64,000 nucleotides of DNA, from the NCBI GenBank assembly GCA_963965975.1, contig OZ014415.1, positions 3,539,001 through 3,603,000 of the forward strand, written 5' to 3'. The position numbers and the translations under genes were made by a program. The first letter of the stretch is position 1, and each line of letters opens with the position of its first letter. Shown in pieces: positions 58,791 through 64,000 of the stretch. Under the pieces are notes generated by a model, which worked only from the letters and a program-made list of their open reading frames with translations, was not told the origin of the DNA and did no database searches. Source of the stretch: Xestospongia bergquistia (Eukaryota; Porifera; Demospongiae; Haplosclerida; Petrosiidae).

Positions 58791-61488
58791 GTTCAGTGAT
58801 GAGTAACTGTTTAAACAAAAATGTTTCCTCAATTTTGTGATAGTTATCACTATAGAAGGGAAACAGTGATACTTTCATCAAGACAATTGTTAAAAGGCTA
58901 AAAAATAAAAAAAAGAAATTAAGATAAAAGATATACTCTTATGAATTGAGACACACATTTCATTTACATCTGATCAATACCAGGATGTTCGTAAGTATTA
59001 CTAGTTTGAGGTCAGTATAACTATAGAAAAGCAATCATTGACACAAATGAGGGGTAGGATACCACCTATGCATAACACTAATATTATGATATGTGTATGT
59101 TATCTATCTGTCTATTAATTTGTTCATCAATTAATTAATGTGTATATCTTCAAGTTAATCACTGTTGTTGAGTAATATCTATTAATGAATGGTCATCCAT
59201 TTATCATCCATTCATCTAACTACATTCACCAGTTTCTTCCTACATTAGTGAAGAGTATTTTAAAGTTACATTAGCAGTTTTATCATCTCCCCATTTGTTC
59301 CTCCATTTCCTTAAGTTTATGGTCAATAGGGAATAGTTGTGAAAGCAAGTATGGCAGGCAATAAGTAAATGACAATTCTTCAGTTGACACCTGCAACTTC
59401 AGTAGAAAATACTGACTTCACAGTAAAGTGAACGACTGGCTAAGTTACAAAGGCTGTATATTTAGCAACAGTGTCTGTAGAAAAAAAAGCTATAGAATGC
59501 TAGAAATATAGGCAGAGAGGCAAGTTTGTAAAGGCGTATTAGTATGATCAGTTATACTCATCATTGTAGCACTTGCAGTTAATGTTAATAATATGTGTGT
59601 TTCAGCAGTTGAAGGACACAATTCATCTGTCACAAACAATAATACAACAAAGCAAAAAACATACATACTTCATTTTATATGTTTGTGTACATAATACATG
59701 GTCCATGTAATGTATTCACCTTCATGTAACTGTACCTTTAGTAGACACTAGATAGCTTTATGTAACCATAGTTATACAGTAGTTCAATAGTTACATCTTG
59801 TACATAAAGACAAGTACAGTTACATGGAGGTCAGGTATCTACTGAAGAGCTGTTATTTACTTACTGCCCAGCACACTAGTTCACACACATTCCATATCAA
59901 CCACTATAACTTGAGGACACTTGAGGAGATATTGAAATCTAAGCAAGTTTAAGGTACTTTTCACTAATCACAAAATAACGTTAGACAGTAGCTACACTAT
60001 AATATAGTATATACATAGTGTCACATTATTGTAATAGTGACATCAATTGACCTAATATCTGTTGGCTAATTGACACATTGTCCAATATATTTATAATTTA
60101 ATCTGTACAGTGACGGATAATGACAGCTCAGCAATTTTATTCGGCAGTACTTGGAGTACTTGAATTATTTCAATAGCTATCAAACATCACTTGATGTTTT
60201 AAGTTAAATGCCACTATACATAGATAAGGAGAAAGGACCAAGTATACTTGGTCAGACCTTGTTCTTTCTCCTTATCTATGTTTATTTTTCATTGTTTCCT
60301 ATTTAACCATCCATTTTTGTCCTTTTTGGCACTGATCTAATATTCTATTATTGAGAAAATCAAATGAGCCTCTAGTTTAATTAGGAACTCCACTGGACGG
60401 TGTCACAGGTGACAGTGTCCATACAATGCAATAAGTATGTTAGAATAATATTCGGAAATTATTGATGATTATTAGTAATTAAGGCCATTGAGCTGAATAT
60501 TATGAGCCTAGATAAAGTTATGCAATGAATCTTACATAAACAGAAGCTAGACCCACTTTAGTGACAATGAACTTCATAATGAGATAGCAGCATCATTTTT
60601 CTTTCACTTAATTTTAAAGCAAACCTTAGGAAAGGAGCTGTTGTGTCTCTGGAGGATTCGGTCCCTTTGATGATGGAAAAAGGAGTGTACCCACTTGCCA
60701 ATGCATATTCCCCCCCCCCCCCTCTTCCCATACTCATTGACTCTCTAGCTTTCTAGGCCACTGTAGTACTAACAAGTTCTACTAGTTGAGGTTAGGTGTT
60801 CTTTTTGAAAAGCTTCTTGCATTCCTGTACATATTCTGAATCAGGGTAAATGACAATGCTATAATGATAGAAACTCTGTGTAATATAATATTACTGAAAA
60901 ATCATATCCTAGTTAGGAATTGAACTAATATAACCTGATGGTCTAAATTACTACCACAACATTAAGCCCTCAGTTGAGCTAACAATGAAATACAACTACA
61001 GTTAGCCCATTTGCTATGCAATGTGTTCTTTCTAATCAAACATCATTGGCATAGTTGCTATATTGTTATAACCAGACTGATTTACATTCCTCTCCAAGGC
61101 TCCATCAATATGCATTATTAATCCAAGCTTTGTCTATTGTTAACATAGCACTGTTTATATACTAAAATATTACAGAACATGTAGCATACATATAATTATA
61201 TGTTTCCTTTTTAATGCAGACATTCTGTCCTTGTAGTTATTATAAAGAAGTGGGAGTTTAATTTAAAGGGTAACAGAAACGGTTTTCATATTCTGATTAA
61301 ACTGAAAGATGTTGTAGTAACAAACAAATATGTAAAAAATTAAAATTGATGAAATACTAGTCATACTATTGCAGAAATCAATTATCTAAACAAAATGTAT
61401 TAGTGATATAATTATATTGCCCAGTTTCTTGCGCATTACTTCTGGTGACATCAGAGTAGTAACACATTTCTGCACATGGGACTAAGAA
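58791..61488. other. AT-rich stretch, no further USP exon seen
   Basis: The stretch holds a nested palindrome at 60,219-60,280 (listed separately) and a run of about 11 C at 60,711-60,721. Otherwise I see no exon, RNA gene or repeat. Missed small exons are possible. Confidence 0.45.
60219..60280. repeat. Nested palindrome / potential cruciform
   Basis: Outer arms CATAGATAAGGAGAAAG (60,219-60,235) and CTTTCTCCTTATCTATG (60,264-60,280) are a perfect 17-bp inverted repeat. Inside lies GACCAAGTATACTTGGTC (60,236-60,253), a perfect 18-bp palindrome. The whole could fold into a three-way stem or mark a small fold-back element. Confidence 0.85.
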
Positions 61489-62000
61489 ATGCCTAACAGA
61501 TGTGTTGCAGCTGGTTGTTCTAACATTCCCAGTTATGAGGTTACCCTATATGAGTTTACCAAAGATCGAGTACTGAGAAAGAGCAAGTTAAAGGCACTAG
61601 AGATCATTGGATTGGTCCATCAGAAAATAGTGCTCTTTGTAGCAATCACTTCACAGGTGACTGCTATGAACAAAGCCTACTAATTCAACATTCATTTGTC
61701 ATAAAATTTAAAGTGAGAAGGAAGTTGAAATCTGAAGCTGTTCTAACAAACATAAGAAAAGATTTCGTGATAAATAATATCCATGTAAATGTTGAAAAGC
61801 AATTAAGACAATTCAGGGTATTTAAATCCTACATAGTGACCAGTCTGTGTGGGAAATGTCTCCCGGATTTTTGTCACTGCACAGGATGGAAGAACAACTT
61901 GTACCTCTATTCCCAGCCAACCCCAACACCATCTTGTCAAATGTCAATATGCTGCATATCTGTAACACTTATAGGAATTCATGTATTCGTGACAGCATAA
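61489..62000 (+). pseudogene. THAP-domain protein fragment (one frame break)
   Basis: The frame starts MPNRCVAAGCSNIPSYEVTL and YEFTKDRVLRK, the THAP pattern with the first two zinc-binding Cys (5 and 10). After an indel near 61,577 the other frame continues VKGTRDHWIGPSENSALCSN, then HFTGDCYEQSLL, giving the conserved Trp and the C-x2-H pair. The closing AVPT motif reads AVLT. THAP domains bind DNA and are shared by host regulators and P-element-type transposases. The frame runs on to 62,000 without further domains and faces the minus-strand P2X7-C-like block. Confidence 0.7.
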
Positions 62001-62331
62001 CATAATGAGCATACTCATTCATTGGTGAAGCTAATGATCCATATTGTTGTCTGTACTGATAATAAGCCATCTGTAGTATCCATATGTTCAGACACACAGC
62101 ATAAAATCCAGGGTATTCAGTAATAGATGTACTAGGTGTGCTACTTTTGCTAGCTACTTGTGGAATTTTCATCCGTCCAGGAAAGCTGAGTTAGTCGTTT
62201 ATTATCCCCTTGGCCTAGTTCTTCATCAGAGTCAGATGATTCTCCACTTCTACCACTAGGCTCAAACTGATAAGGCTGTATTTGATCATCAATATTATAA
62301 GAATCACAATCACGACACTCAAGCTCCATTC
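61969..62331 (-). pseudogene. P2X7 C-terminal-like (P2XR_C) fragment
   Basis: From a minus-strand ATG at 62,331 the frame reads MELECRDCDSYNIDDQIQ and PYQFEPSGRSGESSDSDEE, the acidic lead-in seen in P2X7-C-like proteins. After a stop and frame change it continues ITEYPGFYAVCLNIWILQ and MAYYQYRQQYG, the core of the P2XR_C domain, and ends MLSRIHEFL at 61,969. The Cys-rich zinc-binding segment that normally lies between these parts, and the domain end, are missing. The family is known as repeated stand-alone genes in invertebrates. Confidence 0.6.
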
Positions 62332-62764
62332 AATCTGATCTGTTATGCCAACTAGCTACTTCCGTTACTACTATGACGTCACATATAGACACACCCTCAA
62401 AAGGAATTATGGAAGTACAACCTGGAATTTAAGTATTTTGCCTTCTTCATTTCTGAAACAAAACAATTTAACTAGATAACAAAAACAGTATGACAAAAAT
62501 TAATTTCCCTAGAGAGACAGAAAATAGAGGAATGATGAAATGAAACAGATGATCTTAGATCTTCTATAGACACTAAAGAAACAGCAAGATCCTAAGACTG
62601 TGATAAACAAATGCAATCTATCACTGTTGTTGTATTATTTTATCAACTACTTGCCTGTTCCATATATACAGCTTATTAGTTGAAAGTCAGTCATTTGTTC
62701 GCTTTAAAAAGTAAAAAAAAAAACGTTGCATACAACTCTCTTCTTTTAGTAAATGTTAATATAC
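62332..62764. other. AT-rich stretch with no recognised gene
   Basis: I see only AT-rich sequence with an A-run near 62,710. No gene, RNA or repeat. Confidence 0.5.
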
Positions 62765-62975
62765 CTCCGGTTGCATCTGTTCATCTGTGACTATACAATA
62801 TTGACACCTGCGAAATGCAGATAACAGTGCCTTATATCCACCCACAGTCCAAGCAGCCAAGTTGTCAGCTGAAAACACAGTCACAGTTCCTCGAAAGAAG
62901 ACATTGTGTCCATCAAAAGTGAAACGTAAACCCTGCAGGACTCCTAATCCTTCAGTAAACTGTTCAAGATTTAAT
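62765..62975 (-). pseudogene. Second copy of the DNLAS-family gene, exon C, minus strand
   Basis: The minus strand reads LEQFTEGLGVLQGLRFTFDG, then TVTVFSADNLAAWTVGGYKA and LLSAFRRCQYCIVTDEQMQP, ending at a GTATAT donor (62,764). This is the same exon as 22,533-22,360 (GDNLAS, GGYKRLASALRNCRHC). The similarity is partial, so the two copies are old relatives and not a recent duplication. The open plus-strand frame starting 62,862 is a shadow over this part. Confidence 0.65.
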
Positions 62976-63009
62976 AATATAAATTTGCACTTTAAACTAC
63001 ATTTAGACA

Positions 63010-63266
63010 GTCAGATGTGGTGCCTTGGAAGATTTCTTCCACTGTTGATTGGTGATTTAGCTGAAGAAGAAAATCCTTATTGGGAAAATTACTTGGCACA
63101 TGCTGACATTATAGATGAAGTTTTCGCACCTGTTACAAGTGTAGACATAACTGAATACACAGCAATGATGATTGAAGACTTTCTCCATGACTTTAAGGAA
63201 CTCTACCCAAAGTGGCGACTTAATTTCCACTACAAAGTTGTGATTAACCTTTTATCCACGAAATAA
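63010..63266 (+). pseudogene. Second copy of the DNLAS-family gene, MWCLG exon, plus strand
   Basis: The plus strand reads MWCLGRFLPLLIGDLAEEEN, PYWENYLAHADIIDEVFAP and MMIEDFLHDFKELYPKWRL to a stop at 63,266. It corresponds to 21,766-21,510 (MWCLGCLLLLMIGGKIEKG, APTVSE, YLRMTIDEHHKCFTQLYP). In an intact gene it should be downstream of, and on the same strand as, the exon at 62,765-62,975; here it is on the opposite strand. The locus is rearranged. Confidence 0.65.
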
Positions 63267-63459
63267 ATGTGTGGGTGGATACTATTTGCCAGCTTGGATG
63301 AGATGGTCTGACAGAATAATAATTATATTTGCAAATTACCAAGTAGTGCATTTTTGGTGTGAGTAGTCTGTTTGTTGTGATTGGATGTATTAGTGATGTT
63401 CACTATAGGGCGCCGTTTGTGTCAAAATTGGAAAATTTTCATGATATAATAAATAATAC

Positions 63460-63824
63460 GGAAGCCTCAGACGGACATTCCAATTCCTATTTCCAATTTC
63501 AATTAAACAGGGTTATACGGAGTTTGAATGTCCGTTCTCGGCTTCCCTAAATAATAGACCTACAATATACAACCAAAATCAGGGACCTAACCCAACTGGA
63601 AACATCTCGCTGGCGCTCGATTCTAAGAGACGGCTCGTGGTACTCGCGCTTTCCACGTTTTATTAAGTAACAAGAAAAGCCTAGAATGCCACAAATGCCA
63701 AAAATTGAAATAAGAATTAGAAATTGGAATTCAGTAACTGGTCGTTAATTGGGATTTTTAAATGCGCCAACGTTCGCGGAAGAAATAAGAAATATAGGAA
63801 TTGGAATGTCCGTCTGCGGCTTCC
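63460..63824. mobile_element. Inverted-repeat (MITE-like) element, copy 2
   Basis: This 365-bp element has termini GGAAGCCTCAGACGGACATT and GGAATGTCCGTCTGCGGCTT. Its interior closely matches copy 1, sharing for example TAACTGG/CCAACTGGAAACATCTCG and CGCCAACGTTCGCGGAAGAA-type blocks with substitutions. No coding region is conserved between copies, so it is non-autonomous. Confidence 0.85.
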
Positions 63825-63867
63825 GAAGTCATTAATAATGACTTCGGAAGCCGCAGACGGACATTCC
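63803..63867. repeat. 65-bp perfect palindrome at the joint of two elements
   Basis: Two 32-bp arms around a single central A (63,835) are exact reverse complements. Each arm has the terminal sequence of one element plus GAAGTCATTA between the elements. It can form a very stable hairpin. Confidence 0.95.
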
Positions 63868-64000
63868 TATATCAATATAAGGGGATTATACGGATTTTTA
63901 ATGTCTGTCCTCGACTTTCCTAAATAATAGACCAACAATATACAGCCAAAGTCAGACACCCAACCAAACTGGAAACATCTCCCTGACACTCGATTCTAAG
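63846..64000. mobile_element. Inverted-repeat (MITE-like) element, copy 3 (cut by window end)
   Basis: The element starts GGAAGCCGCAGACGGACATT and follows the same internal order as copies 1 and 2 (TATACGGA, CTAAATAATAGACC, CTGGAAACATCTC, CTCGATTCTAAG). It runs off the window. Confidence 0.85.

Noticed and set aside
60711..60721. Poly-C run as a functional signal
   Set aside because: A single homopolymer in a gene-free region; more likely a simple repeat or an assembly weak spot.

Overview
The window looks like animal nuclear DNA, most likely from a sponge (inference). It is AT-rich. Genes have short GT-AG introns: one of 46 bp and one of 74 bp can be read directly. Gene families present are kelch/coiled-coil/kinase-like, alpha-1,3-fucosyltransferase (GT10), ubiquitin-specific protease, THAP, P2X7-C-terminal-like and a V8-like protease. 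Mobile DNA includes Ty3/gypsy, BEL/Pao, a PHD-finger LINE and small inverted-repeat elements. No prokaryotic features were seen.

Region 1 (1-20,480) is a complex minisatellite built from degenerate units of about 15 bp (TTCTTACTACTGGTG and variants). It changes strand several times. A non-repetitive spacer block occurs three times, once inverted, so 1-6,948 forms an imperfect palindrome with arms of about 2 kb. A module of about 6.25 kb is tandemly duplicated. The long open frames here are by-products of stop-poor repeats, because they slip between reading frames.

Region 2 (21,300-37,030) is a transposon graveyard. It holds a multi-exon pseudogene of an uncharacterised repeated family on the minus strand, a degraded Ty3/gypsy element on the plus strand joined to a 640-bp dispersed repeat, a near full-length BEL/Pao element with 148-bp LTRs on the minus strand, and a PHD-finger LINE on the minus strand cut off at the BEL LTR.

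Region 3 (37,500-47,960) contains a V8-like serine protease with a C-terminal beta-trefoil-like domain, lying between two 2.46-kb direct repeats. Each of these contains a (TC)n tract and partial tandem copies of an internal block of about 600 bp. Exon-like blocks of unrecognised genes surround it.

Region 4 (48,480-55,130) contains a kelch-repeat gene with readable exons, a membrane segment, and a decayed coiled-coil and kinase-like 3' half. A decayed inverted copy of its exons follows.

Region 5 (56,741-64,000) holds an intact single-exon fucosyltransferase, a divergent ubiquitin-specific protease start with an inverted-repeat element in the shared 5' space, convergent THAP and P2X7-C-like fragments, a scrambled second copy of the region-2 family, and two further inverted-repeat elements that meet in a 65-bp perfect palindrome.

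Several host-like genes (V8-like protease, kelch exon 5, USP exon 2, THAP) each carry one single-base frame break in otherwise readable sequence. Either these are young pseudogenes or the assembly has residual indels; this affects how every gene here should be read.
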